A stretch of 64,000 bases of DNA. Source: Bufo bufo. Its lineage: Eukaryota; Chordata; Amphibia; Anura; Bufonidae. The DNA lies in the NCBI RefSeq assembly GCF_905171765.1, contig NC_053390.1, positions 303,436,622 to 303,500,621 on the forward strand. Reading direction: 5' to 3'. Each line of letters starts with the position of its first letter. The stretch's first letter is position 1. The notes beneath the pieces are model-generated. The model saw only the letters and a list, made by a program, of their open reading frames with translations. It was not told the DNA's origin and made no database searches. The position numbers and the translations under genes are program-made. This document shows positions 10,621 through 20,763 of the stretch, in pieces.

Positions 10621-11274
10621 CACTGGGGTAGATCATGTGATATTTTTGTAGAGCCAATTGTTACGGACGTGGCGATACCAAATATGTCAATTTTTTTTTT
10701 TTTTACATTTTGCACAATAAGAGCATTTTTAGAAAAAAATCATGTTTTTGTGTTGCAATTTTAATAGAGCCATTTTTTTTGTTTTTCTGGCTATGGTCTT
10801 GTATGGGGGCTAATTTTTGCGGGATGAGGTGAAGTTTTTATTGTTACCATTTTGGGGTACATACAACTTTTTGATTGATTAACATTATTAAGCTAACAAA
10901 AAAATCTTTTTTTGTGCAATATATATTTTTTTTACGGCGTTCACCTGATGGGGTAGATCATATGATATTATTTAAGAGGCGGTTGTTGCGGACACGGTGA
11001 TACCAAATATGTCTATTTTATTTATTTTTTCTATTTTTAACATTTTTTAAATAACAGATTTGGGGGGAAATTGTTTTCTTTAAATGTGAAACTTTTTTTT
11101 TTTTTTTTTTAAACACTTTATATTTTTTTTTTTACACTTTGTGTCCCCCATAAGGTCATTCAAGACCTCTGCGGGACATTTAACTTCATTTTTTATAGTT
11201 TTTTTCACTATTGATTCCTCATGTCACTGGGGCTGACATAGTAGACCCAGTTACAGGGTAAATACACCCCCCCA
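10621..11274. repeat. AT-rich frog-type interspersed repeat, piece 2
   Basis: There is no gene. Two loose units are visible, each with a GGGTAGATCATRTGATATT start, GGACRYGGYGATACCAAATATG and long T runs. The end, CATGTCACTGGGGCTGACAT to GGTAAATACACC, is the target of PLE1 and continues after it at 13,290. Confidence 0.7.
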
Positions 11275-12948
11275 ATGCGGCCCATTGTGGCGGGTATAGG
11301 TAGCTTTTCAGAACGGTTGTCTGAATGGGTAGATTCGCTATTGCAACCTCTCATCCCTGGTTTCATAAAAGACACTGGTTCTGTGTTGCAGGCCATGTCG
11401 TCTTTCCAATGGAGAGAGGATTATGTTTGGATTACTGCAGACGTGGTGTCACTTTATACGAATATACCACATGAATTGGCGCTGCGATCTCTGTGTTGGT
11501 TCCTTAATACCTATAGCAACTATACCTGTGAATTGCAAGAATTTTTGGAGATGTCGGTCAGCTTTCTCTTGAAACATAACTTTTTTATGTTCAACGGATG
11601 TTATTATTTGCAGGTATCTGGGGTGTCGATGGGGGCTAAGTTCTCTCCCTCCATTGCTAATATATTCATGGCATGGTGGGAGAGGAGCTTCCTCCTCATC
11701 GACACCCACCCTTTCTGCGATCGCCTGCAGTGGTATGGGCGCTTCATCGATGACCTGCTGTTTGTATGGTCTGGGGATGTGGCGTCCATACCACTGTTTG
11801 GCGAATACATGGATTCATGTGTACCCTCTATTTCTTTCACGTTGCACTTTGATACCAGGTCGGTTTCCTTTTTGGATTTAAAATTGAGCGGTGATTCTGC
11901 TAGTTCTAGTGTGAATACCTCCACTTTTAGGAAAGAGCTAGCTGGTAACACTATTTTGCATGCATCATCATGCCACCCGCCGCATGTAATATATAATATT
12001 CCAAGAGGCGAGCTGATCCGTACCAGGCGTAACTGTTCGGACATTTCGTCCTTTGAACAGGAAAGTAATAAGATTGTGAATAGATTGGCTCTTAGAGCCT
12101 ATTCACGGAATCATATGCTAAATAGCAAAAAAACGGTTCAGAGTTTGGACCGCAAATCTTTGATCTTTCCTGATACAAACCCCACGGATACAGCGGGCAA
12201 CAGCAAAGTGAATAGCCACACTCCCATTATGTTTGTCACCCAGTACAGTGGCGAATACAGGGAAATATGCAAAATTATTAAAAAGCATCTACCAGTCCTC
12301 AGCTTTGATGAAAAGTGGTCAGAAATAATAGCGGGAGGCATTAGATGTGCTGCGAAAAAAGCTCCCACATTGGGCAGTCTCATCAGTCCCAGTTTATATG
12401 AAGAGAAAAGCAATGTGACACCGACCTGGCTTTCAACGAAGGGCAGCTATAAGTGCGGGCACAGTAGGTGCATTTGTTGTGATTATTTTCAAGTAAGCCG
12501 GTTTTTTTATTCTATGGCTAATGGTAAAAAATACAGTATTAATAGCTACTTGAATTGCAACACAAAAAATGCCATCTACTTAGTGACCTGCCAAATGTGC
12601 AAGTTGCAGTATGTAGGTTGCACTTCCAACCAAATAAAATCACGAATCCGTAAGCATATATCGGATATTCCCCATTACAGAAATCGCAACGTATCTGCAG
12701 TTAGTGAACATTTTGCAGTTATACATGGTGGTGAAGTGACCCATCTGAGAGCCCAAGGTATTGAAAGGGTCTTTATTCCAGCCAGAGGTGGCGACCTGAG
12801 GAGAAAGCTGCTTAATAGAGAGGCTTATTGGATGTTTTTACTCGCCACGCGCTATCCTGAAGGTCTGAACAAGAGACATGATCTCATATTACAATATTCA
12901 TTTCATGTTTTCCTGCCATTGATGTTTTTTACACATTGCCAATTTTAA
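11275..12948 (+). pseudogene. Penelope-type RT plus GIY-YIG endonuclease, N-terminally truncated
   Basis: The 557-codon open frame begins exactly at the truncation point, so its first ATG is accidental. RPIVAGIGSFSERLSEWVD is the RT2a-like block. ITADVVSLYTNIP carries the first catalytic Asp, GVSMGAKFSPSIANIFM is the RT4-like block, and YGRFIDDLLFVW has the DD pair. A Cys-rich linker (YKCGHSRCICCDYF) precedes the GIY-YIG nuclease (AIYLVTCQMCKLQYVGCTS, then IKSRIRKHISDIP). The rest of the frame is intact, so the copy died by 5' loss rather than by point decay. A full-length protein of this family is near 1,000 residues (see 15,780-18,852). Confidence 0.9.
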
Positions 12949-13134
12949 ACATTGTTATTATGTTTTTCTATATATTTCATGTGTATCTTTTCATGTGTAT
13001 TCCAAGTGTCTTTTCCTCCCTCCCCTCCCTTCATGATTGACACATGCTCTGAGTTAGTCTAATCAGGTCATGTGACTCAATGATTGGGGTGGCAGGTGTG
13101 GATTAGCCTTTTTAAACTGAGTTTTGTACACAAG

Positions 13135-13195
13135 TTTATTGTCATGATGAAGGACCCTGATTTACTTGCGGTCTGAAACGCGTTACTGTAACCTG
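13135..13195 (+). ncRNA. hammerhead-ribozyme-like motif in PLE1 (degenerate)
   Basis: TGATGA (13,145-13,150) is followed by a stem II of GGACC (13,152-13,156) with GGTC (13,170-13,173), then GAAA (13,175-13,178) and CGCGTT. The position matches the motif in PLE2, but the invariant C before TGANGA is A here and stem I pairs poorly. I take it as a decayed or variant copy and do not expect it to cleave. Confidence 0.45.
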
Positions 13196-13289
13196 TGATG
13201 TCTTGCATTTGGATTTTAAACGCACAATAAAGATTCCACCTTTTGCATCTTGGAAGCTGGATTTTTCTTGGTCTTGAATACCCCCCCCA

Positions 13290-13680
13290 GAGAGGCTGTA
13301 CAGCAGAATACTGAGCTGTACAGCCTCAGTGCAGGCTGATCGTGGTCTATGGAAGATCCGGCAGCTCCTGCACTCCCTCGGCCTCGGCAGTCACATGACC
13401 ACCGGGCCGAGACAGGAAGCTGCATAGCACTTCATTGCTGTATACACAGCGCTCATTGAGCCCTGTGTATACAGCGATCTAGAAGGCAGGGACAGTCAGG
13501 AACGGCCCCTGCCTTCTCTCTGGGGTGTCCTGCTGTCACTGACAGTGGGCCCCCCCGCTCGGCAGATGCACAATTAGCTTGCAGCTGTCATCTCTGAAAG
13601 GACATTCCAGAACATCCATTCAGAGATAAACCCGACCGCCCAGGATGCTTATTGTCAATGGGCAGTCGGAAAGTGGTTAA
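13290..13680. repeat. end of the AT-rich / TTAA repeat, piece 3
   Basis: This is the continuation of the repeat split by PLE1. It is GC-richer, without a gene, and ends GGAAAGTGGTTAA. The terminal TTAA (13,677-13,680) fits the target duplication of piggyBac/Kolobok-type elements, like the elements at 20,760 and 23,684. Confidence 0.6.
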
Positions 13681-13714
13681 GGCTAGGTCATCAATATCTA
13701 TAGCTCAGAAAACC

Positions 13715-14279
13715 CATAAGGCTGCGTTCACACGGGCGAGATTTCCGCACGGGTGCAATGCGGTAGGTGAACGCATTGCACCCGCACTGAATCCGGACCC
13801 ATTCATTTCAATGGGGCTGTTCAGATGAGCGATGATTTTCACGCATCACTTGTGCGTTGCGTGAAAATCGCAGCATGCTCTATATTCTGCGTTTTTCACG
13901 CAACGCAGGCCCCATAGAAGTGAATGGGGTTGCGTGAAAATCGCAAGCATCCGCAAGCAAGTGCAGATGCGGTGCGATTCTCACGCATGGTTGCTAGGTG
14001 ACAGTCTATTCACTGTATTATTTTCCCTTATAACATGGTTATAAGGGAAAATAATAGCATTCTGAATACAGAATGCTTAGTAAAATAGCGCTAGAGGGGT
14101 TAAAAAAAATAAACAAATTAACTCACCTTCTCCTCTTGATCGCGTAGTTCCCAGTCTCTTCTGATGAGCTGTCGGCTAAAGGACCTTTGGTGACGTCAGA
14201 TCACATGCTCCAATCACATGGTCCATCACATGACGTCACCAAAGGTCCTTAAGCCGACAGCTCATCATTAAAGAAGTAA
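13715..14279. repeat. foldback MITE-like repeat with strong hairpins
   Basis: It begins GGCTGCGTTCACACG after TAA, resembling the PIF/Harbinger-type MITE at 22,340. It contains a perfect 19-bp inverted repeat with a 3-base loop (14,016-14,034 and 14,038-14,056, around TTTTCCCTTATAAC). A 36-bp inverted repeat with one mismatch (14,163-14,198 and 14,231-14,266) includes a TGACGTCA palindrome in each arm. The right end is lost in the gap. No gene. Confidence 0.7.
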
Positions 14280-14479
14280 NNNNNNNNNNNNNNNNNNNNN
14301 NNNNNNNNNNNNNNNNNNNNNNNNNNNNNNNNNNNNNNNNNNNNNNNNNNNNNNNNNNNNNNNNNNNNNNNNNNNNNNNNNNNNNNNNNNNNNNNNNNNN
14401 NNNNNNNNNNNNNNNNNNNNNNNNNNNNNNNNNNNNNNNNNNNNNNNNNNNNNNNNNNNNNNNNNNNNNNNNNNNNNNN
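14280..14479. other. assembly gap (200 N)
   Basis: Exactly 200 undetermined bases lie between a foldback repeat and the inverted end of PLE2, both hard to assemble. The round number suggests a placeholder rather than a measured length. Confidence 0.99.
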
Positions 14480-14494
14480 TTATTATAGAGAGAT

Positions 14495-14977
14495 AAACAA
14501 AAATGACCCAGGGTATCCCCGGGACGGCTAAGGAACAGTGCCCACCCAGTATAACCACAGGGGATACACCTAAAGTATAACTCGGTAGAAGCTCCCGAGT
14601 GGAACAGCAGAAACAAATAGAAAGAGAGCTCATAGTACCAAAAATATTAATACATTTTATTGAAGCATGTTAAAAATGACAGAAAATGAGTAAAATTAGT
14701 ACATAAGATGCCGTAAAGCAAGATGATGAGAGCGGAGAACAAAAAAAGAGCGCCACCCTGGGAAGAAAAACACACGGATATAAGAATAAAAAAATATGGT
14801 ATATAATGATATATGACATGGGAACAGAAAGTACTGGGTACAGTGCCCAACCCATGAAATGAGTGAAAAAATGATCAAACCATAAGGTGCCAGGTAAAGC
14901 AAGGTCATCTCATGCACCCCAAATGGCAGAAAATTGCAAACGCATGAGAGATGGAAGTATGTTGCATAGGAAAAGCC
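14495..14977 (-). repeat. inverted partial copy of the PLE2 5' region
   Basis: The reverse complement of this stretch matches 15,244-15,730 closely (for example GGATACCCTGGGTCATTTTT and GGTTTGATCATTTTTTCACT). Together they form a hairpin with arms of about 485 bp around a 266-bp spacer that contains the hammerhead motif. Confidence 0.92.
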
Positions 14978-15100
14978 GGGGGGCGGCTGAATGCGGATCA
15001 CCTGGATTCCTGCGCGCCTCTCCAACATGCACACCTGGGGATGAGTAAGTACTCATTCTCATTGGCTAAGAGAGCCTATTTACATCTGGTTCACAGTGAT

Positions 15101-15150
15101 GGCGCTACCCCCTGACGAAGGCACGCCGAAACGCGCGTTGGGGTAGCGCC
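15101..15150 (+). ncRNA. type I hammerhead ribozyme motif, 5' pseudo-LTR of PLE2
   Basis: All conserved core positions are present in order: stem I 5' strand GGCGCTACCCC (15,101-15,111), CTGACGA (15,112-15,118), a short stem II GGC/GCC, GAAA (15,128-15,131), a minimal stem III CGCGCG, the cleavage triplet GTT, and stem I 3' strand GGGGTAGCGCC (15,140-15,150), an exact 11-bp partner. One A precedes the stem II G. Hammerheads with very short stem III are known in Penelope-like elements and are thought to cleave best as dimers. Cleavage is predicted after 15,139. Confidence 0.85.
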
Positions 15151-15779
15151 ACCCGGGGTCTCTTTGCACACGGTCTGTTCAGGTGAGCTCCGGTCTTCTG
15201 CTGCCCCCCTCTGGCTGTGTGATCCCTTGGTCCACTTGCACTTGGCTTTTCCTATGCAACATACTTCCATCTCTCATGCGTTTGCAATTTTCTGCCATTG
15301 GGGGTGCATGAGATGACCTTGCTTTACCTGGCACCTTATGGTTTGATCATTTTTTCACTCATTTCATGGGTTGGGCACTGTACCCAGTACTTTCTGTTCC
15401 CATGTCATATATCATTATATACCATATTTTTCCATTCTTATATCCGTGTGTTTTTCTTCCCAGGGTGGCGCTCTTTTTTTGTTCTCCGCTCTCATCATCT
15501 TGCTTTACGGCATCTTATGTACTAATTTTACTGATTTTCTGTCATTTTTAACATGCTTCAATAAAATTTATATATATTTTTGGTACTATGAGCTCTCTTT
15601 CTATTTGTTTCTGCTGTTCCACTCGGGAGCTTCTACCGAGTTATACTTTAGGTGTATCCCCTGTGGTTATACTGGGTGGGCACTGTTCCTTACCCGTCCC
15701 GGGGATACCCTGGGTCATTTTTGTTTATCTGACTATTCTCTACTGTGTATTTTCACCGATTTTTGACTTTACGTTCACC

Positions 15780-18700
15780 ATGGACTACAAGGCCAGAGAA
15801 CTCTCTTGGCTTTCCCAACTAGATGCCGCCTTCAAGGATGAGGGAGCGGTTGGTGGTCCCAGCGGTGGTATGAGTAAGGAGGTCCAGAACTCATTATTGT
15901 TATTGCTGCACAAAAGGGCCCGTATTTGGTGGAACAAGGCCTTCTTGGAGAAGTATCTCCAGAGAGGCCTAATACCCAGGGGCCTCAGAATACAGGTGTT
16001 TCCCTCTTTTCCCATAGAGGATGACGCTTTTGTATCTAAATGGGAGGAGACCTGCAATCAAAGCTCCTTTACGTTTATGGATCTTCTGATTGGCCACAAT
16101 AAAAAAAGCCTGGAACAACTAGATGTGGAGATTGATCTCCTACAGACACGTTTGTCTAGTATCTGTAGCCCAGAACTTTTGAAGACTTTTCAGGAACAAC
16201 TGGATACGAAATACCCTGTCTGGGAAAAAGAAATTCAGGAGGCCAAAATCCAAAAGTTCTCCAGAGATAATAACGATGCACAACAAAACCGCATATACAA
16301 ATGGAAAAGTCGAGATTCCAACAGAATCAGATCTCGTAGCAGATCATCTTCAGTCTCTTCAGTGTCATCTATGGGGGAGTCCCAGTCACAGGGTACCTAT
16401 CCTGCTCGCCAGACCCGTAATAAAAGAAAAATGGAGCAGGGCAATGGACCGGGACGGAAGAGACAACCGGAACCAACTACGACCACAAAACATCTGGACA
16501 GGGAACCTAAGGTAATTAACTTATCTGGCTATACCCTCTCGGGCACAGATATTTCTCTGCTGGAGAAGGGATTATCCTATGTACCTAGTTGTAGGTTCAA
16601 TTGTTTTACTGCCATTAAGGACCTGCACCTTTTTGGACGGTCCTTAATGATGAAGAGGTGGCATTGTAGAAGTGATTCAGTTGGTTCCCTGAACTCCGAG
16701 GAGGAACAGCGAGCCCTCCACATTTTGGAGGACCTCCTATTAGAACAGGAGAGACCTGCTACTAGTATTGCCAATGAAATACCATTGGCTATAAAAAAGA
16801 GATCTAAGAAATTCCCCCCCTTGTCATTATGTCCGGCAATTGACCTCTTTGTTAAGACGGTCAGCAAGGACTTTGAACGGATCTCTACATCCGTTCCGTA
16901 TGATAACTTAAATAAGGACCAATGACAGAGCCTTGATAAACTTAAAAACCTTCCGGATGTTATTTATAAACCAGCTGACAAGGGGGGAAATTTGGTGATG
17001 TGGCCCCGTAATATGTACTTAGCGGAAGCTTATCGACAATTAAAGGACCCCATCTGCTACCGGAAGTTAACCTTTAACCCTACTATCTCTTTTAGAGGTG
17101 AACTTCTGAAAATTTTGGATGCTGGATTGGAGGAAAATATCATCTCTAAACAGATGTATGAAGCTCTCATCATTCAGGAACCATCTATTCCTACATTATA
17201 TTTACTACCTAAAGTCCATAAGAACTCCTCCGTACCTCCAGGTAGGCCCATTATATCTGGATGTAACAATATGGTAGAGAATGTTTGTAAGCTATTAGAT
17301 TTTCATCTCAAACCCATTGTGGAAACTCTACCATCACATGTTAGAGATACGTCCGATTTCCTGCAAAGGATACAGGGCATTACTCTTGAGGAGGACAACA
17401 TTATGGTAACATGTGATGTAGAGTCTCTCTACACGAGTATCCAACATGTAGATGGACTACGGGCAGTGGAGTTTTTTCTTTCTGTCGGTAATCTATCCAA
17501 GGAGTTTTCTCTTTTTCTGCTGCAACTTCTTAAGTTTGTGCTGACGAGAAATTTTTTCTCGTTCAATGGGTCCTTCTTCCTGCAGCTCCAGGGGACAGCT
17601 ATGGGCGCGGCATGTGCGCCGGCGTACGCCAACCTGTTCCTGGGGCTGTGGGGAAGGGACCTTTTCCTGTCAGACAGACACGTCATCATGGACCGCGCCA
17701 TTTTATTGGCGTGGTACATAGATGACGTCTTTCTGATCTGGCAGGGTACTGAAGAACAACTCCATACTTTCTTTGAATTATTAAATACTAATTCCAGAAA
17801 CATCAAACTGACCTACACCTACAGTAGGCAGAGAGTTGATTTCTTGGATGTCTCAGTTTTTAGGGATGCTGGCGGCCTTCTCAGGATGGATGTTTTTCGT
17901 AAAGAGACGGCCGTCAATGCTTATTTACATGCTACATCTTTGCATCCCACCAGCACCATTTCTGCCATCCCTGTCGGCCAGTTCTTACGCATCCTTCGAA
18001 TTTGCTCGGACGATGCTACCTTCGAAAGACAGGCCAATGAACTGAAGGATCGGTTCCTTGCTAGGGGCTACAGCCATTGGGCGATTAAAAAAGCCTATCG
18101 GCGTGCTAAAACCCAGGATCAAGCTCTTTTGCTACAAACCAAAAGAGACAAGATGTTGAACAATAAAATCAGATTTGTAAGCACATACCACTCACAGTGG
18201 ACAAAAATGAGGGAGATTTTGGCCTCACATTGGTCCATTCTATTGACGGATCCCGTCTTAGAAAAGCTTCTATCTACACGACCTCTTGTTACGGCACGTA
18301 GGGCTAATACCCTACGGGATAGTCTAGTTCGAGGCTATCTTCAGCCGACACCATCTCAACTCTGTATTGGACAAGGCAGCCCTAAGATCGGCTTTAGACC
18401 ATGCGGCAGATGTGCCGCGTGTCCTAATATGGAGCGCTCTTTTGATTTTGTGGACTCTTCTGGAGCGAGATCCTTCAAAATCCTTCAGTCCCTCACGTGT
18501 TCCAGCACACGAGTTGTTTATTATGCTGTGTGCCCATGCCCCAAGATATACGTTGGTTTGACGACGCGTGAGATGAGGGTTTAGCCTGCGGGAACACGTG
18601 AGGGATATCATTAATGCACAGGAGGTGAAGGAGGTTGAGACCTTAAAACTCATCCCCAGACATTTCAAGGAATTCCACTCCTGTAATCCAAGATGTCTCA

Positions 18701-18852
18701 GAGTCAGAGGTATAGATTGTATCCAGGTAGATTTACGTGCAGGCAATACATCCAAGCGGCTGGCCCAAAAGGAGAGCCGCTGGATATGGACCCTTGGGAC
18801 ATTGCGCCCTAGGGGCCTTAATGAGAATCTGGGCTTCTCTTCTTTTCTGTAG
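15780..18852 (+). pseudogene. Penelope-like polyprotein (RT + GIY-YIG), two lesions
   Basis: The start at 15,780 has a good Kozak context (CACCATGG). The N-terminal about 380 residues are family-specific, with an Arg/Ser-rich stretch near 16,310-16,365. A TGA at 16,923-16,925 (probably CGA decay) is the only stop before 18,580, and the frame is unchanged after it. The RT follows: VYK-like YKPADKGGNLV, VPPGRPIISGCNN, VTCDVESLYTSI, GTAMGAACAPAYANLFLGLW and AWYIDDVFLIW. The endonuclease starts YYAVCPCPKIYVGLTTREMR. An extra T near 18,580 shifts the frame, and the domain continues as LREHVRDIINAQ to a stop at 18,850-18,852. The total is about 1,024 codons. Two simple lesions make this a recently active copy. 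Confidence 0.9.
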
Positions 18853-20154
18853 CCGCTGGGCCCACTACTGTGGATCCCATTTCCTTTTTCTTTTAACAGT
18901 TTGTTTGTGTATATATTTACTGATTTGTATCATTATTATTCTCTCTTTTTAGCCTTTCATTTGATGGATATCCAGCCGCCTCTCTTCTCTTTGATTTCTT
19001 TTGGAATGGATTACCCCCAACATGATGTCACTACTGTGCTTTTCGAGTGTGGTTAATTTGCGGGACCAATTTACGGACATAGCTATCATACACTCATTCA
19101 CGCAGCACTTTGTCATGTACTTTTTTTTTTTTTTGGCATCGGCCATATATATATACCTGTTCTTCTATGTTATTATATAACTGGTGTTTCTATGCCAATA
19201 TATAACTACATTGGCTTTTCCTAGGGCTTAACTCACATTATAACACGCTTTTTACTTTCTTTCCTGGCTCTATATACTCTTAATAATTTTTTCAGCCAGG
19301 TACACAGACATATATTTCATGAATTCTTCTCTCTTTTTTACAATTATTTTATTCATCGTTCATTTCCACTCATACTGTATATGATTCCGCATCCCGCTTC
19401 TATCCACATTCCCCTTACCTCACTATCATGCACCCTAAAATTTTCCCTTCATCATTATTTATTATGAATTATTATTCTTCACTATATATCATGTATTTTT
19501 TTCATCCACTATCTATGAACTTCATCAGTTCCTTGTTTGTACCACTCCTCACGCATATTTATACTATATGTATAATCCTTCTTTTCCCTCACTTTTTTAG
19601 CGTGTCCTTCTTTATTTACTTATCCATCTATTTAGATCATGATTACTGTTCTGTGCTTTTTAACTACACTCTATTATAATCATGTCTGGTATTCTTAACT
19701 ATGTTGTCATATGCATATATATTTCATTTTTTCTTTTTTTCATTATTTTATATTAATTTTCTTAATCCATTCTCTATGTACGATATGTATACAATTTCAT
19801 GAATGCATTGTACTGTATTCGTACAGTATGTTACTCTTTGAATTGTTCATTTATATATATATTGTCATAGAGCTATACATGCCGCACTGATGCATTGATA
19901 TGGCATGGCTGTACTATTATGTATTAATATGGCATAGTTACTGTTTTTGATTTGAGAGGCAGCCTGTATTTGTTCTTTCTTTCTTTTTTTGAATGATTGG
20001 ACTATTCGCTGGTCTCCTGACTCTCCTCCCCTTCTGTGATGTGTGCGCGCGTCATCCGGGTGCCCCCTCCGGCGCCTCACGCTAGTGCGTCCTTACGCCG
20101 GAGCCACCCGATCATGTGACTTTGTCGCGTGGTGGGGGCGTGCCGGCGGGACGC
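18853..20154. other. PLE2 noncoding 3' region
   Basis: This is 1.3 kb of T-rich DNA between the end of the endonuclease and the 3' pseudo-LTR. I see no gene, tandem array or hairpin of note. Composition becomes GC-rich after 20,040 (CGCCGG-containing), just before the pseudo-LTR. Confidence 0.7.
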
Positions 20155-20590
20155 CGGCCGTGGGGCGGCTGGATGCGGATCACCTGGATTCCTGCGCGCC
20201 TCTCCAACATGCACACCTGGGGATGAGTAAGTACTCATTCTCATTGGCTAAGAGAGCCTATTTACATCTGGTTCACAGTGATGGCGCTACCCCCTGACGA
20301 AGGCACGCCGAAACGCGCGTTGGGGTAGCGCCACCCTGGATCTCTTTGCACTGTACCCAGTACTTTCTGTTCCCATGTCATATATCATTATATACCATAT
20401 TTTTCCATTCTTATATCCGTGTGTTTTTCTTCCCAGGGTGGCGCTCTTTTTTGTTCTCCGCTCTCATCATCTTGCTTTACGGCATCTTATGTACTAATTT
20501 TACTCATTTTCTGTCATTTTTAACATGTTTCAATAAAATTTATATATATTTTTGGTACTATGAGCTCTCTTTCTATTTGTTTCTATCATT
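20155..20590 (+). repeat. PLE2 3' pseudo-LTR
   Basis: It repeats the 5' sequence from GGGGCGGCTGGATGCGGATC through the hammerhead motif. After a 210-bp deletion it continues through CTGTACCCAGTACTTTCTGT to GAGCTCTCTTTCTATTTGTT. It is over 95% identical to 15,375-15,610 by eye. An AATAAAATTTATAT near 20,532 could serve as polyadenylation signal. Confidence 0.88.
20283..20332 (+). ncRNA. type I hammerhead ribozyme motif, 3' pseudo-LTR of PLE2
   Basis: This is identical in all 50 positions to the motif at 15,101-15,150: GGCGCTACCCC, CTGACGA, GGC/GCC stem, GAAA, CGCGCG, GTT and GGGGTAGCGCC. Two identical ribozymes 5.18 kb apart would release a unit-length RNA from a read-through transcript. Confidence 0.85.
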
Positions 20591-20763
20591 TTATTATAGT
20601 TGCTATGTGTCATATTTTTCCTGAGATGAGGAGTAGATGCCATAGGGGATGACAGGCACAATTAATGAATTAAGAAAACAAGTCAATGCTCTGTCTTACA
20701 GGGCCCTCTTTAGAGTTTGATCTGCCCTTGGCACTTGCAATGCACAAGCACAAAATAATTTAA

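Larger units (their letters stand above)
11275..13276 (+). mobile_element. Penelope-like element PLE1, 5'-truncated
   Basis: The insertion is bounded by AATACACCCCCCCA (11,261-11,274) and AATACCCCCCCCA (13,277-13,289), a slightly diverged 13-14-bp target duplication. It carries the reverse transcriptase and GIY-YIG endonuclease coding region starting in mid-RT, then 300 bp of 3' DNA with a hammerhead-like motif near 13,135-13,195. Truncation at the 5' end is common for Penelope-like retroelements. Confidence 0.88.
14480..20590 (+). mobile_element. Penelope-like element PLE2, nearly full length
   Basis: Order: inverted partial 5' copy (14,495-14,977), spacer with a hammerhead motif, 5' pseudo-LTR (about 14,990-15,779), coding region (15,780-18,852), AT-rich noncoding 3' DNA, and 3' pseudo-LTR (about 20,155-20,590). 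The two pseudo-LTRs share GCGGATCACCTGGATTCCTG and the whole ribozyme. The 3' copy lacks about 210 bp present at 15,165-15,375, joined at a shared GCAC. A flipped, truncated 5' copy beside the pseudo-LTR is a known structural habit of Penelope-like elements. The left boundary is hidden by the gap. Confidence 0.9.

Noticed and set aside
13135..13195. Catalytically competent hammerhead in PLE1, and likewise in PLE3
   Set aside because: The invariant C of the core is A and stem I pairs poorly. Kept only as a degenerate motif.
14236..14633. Open frames running through the N gaps (also 37,499-38,132)
   Set aside because: They consist mostly of unknown residues. N bases cannot support a call.
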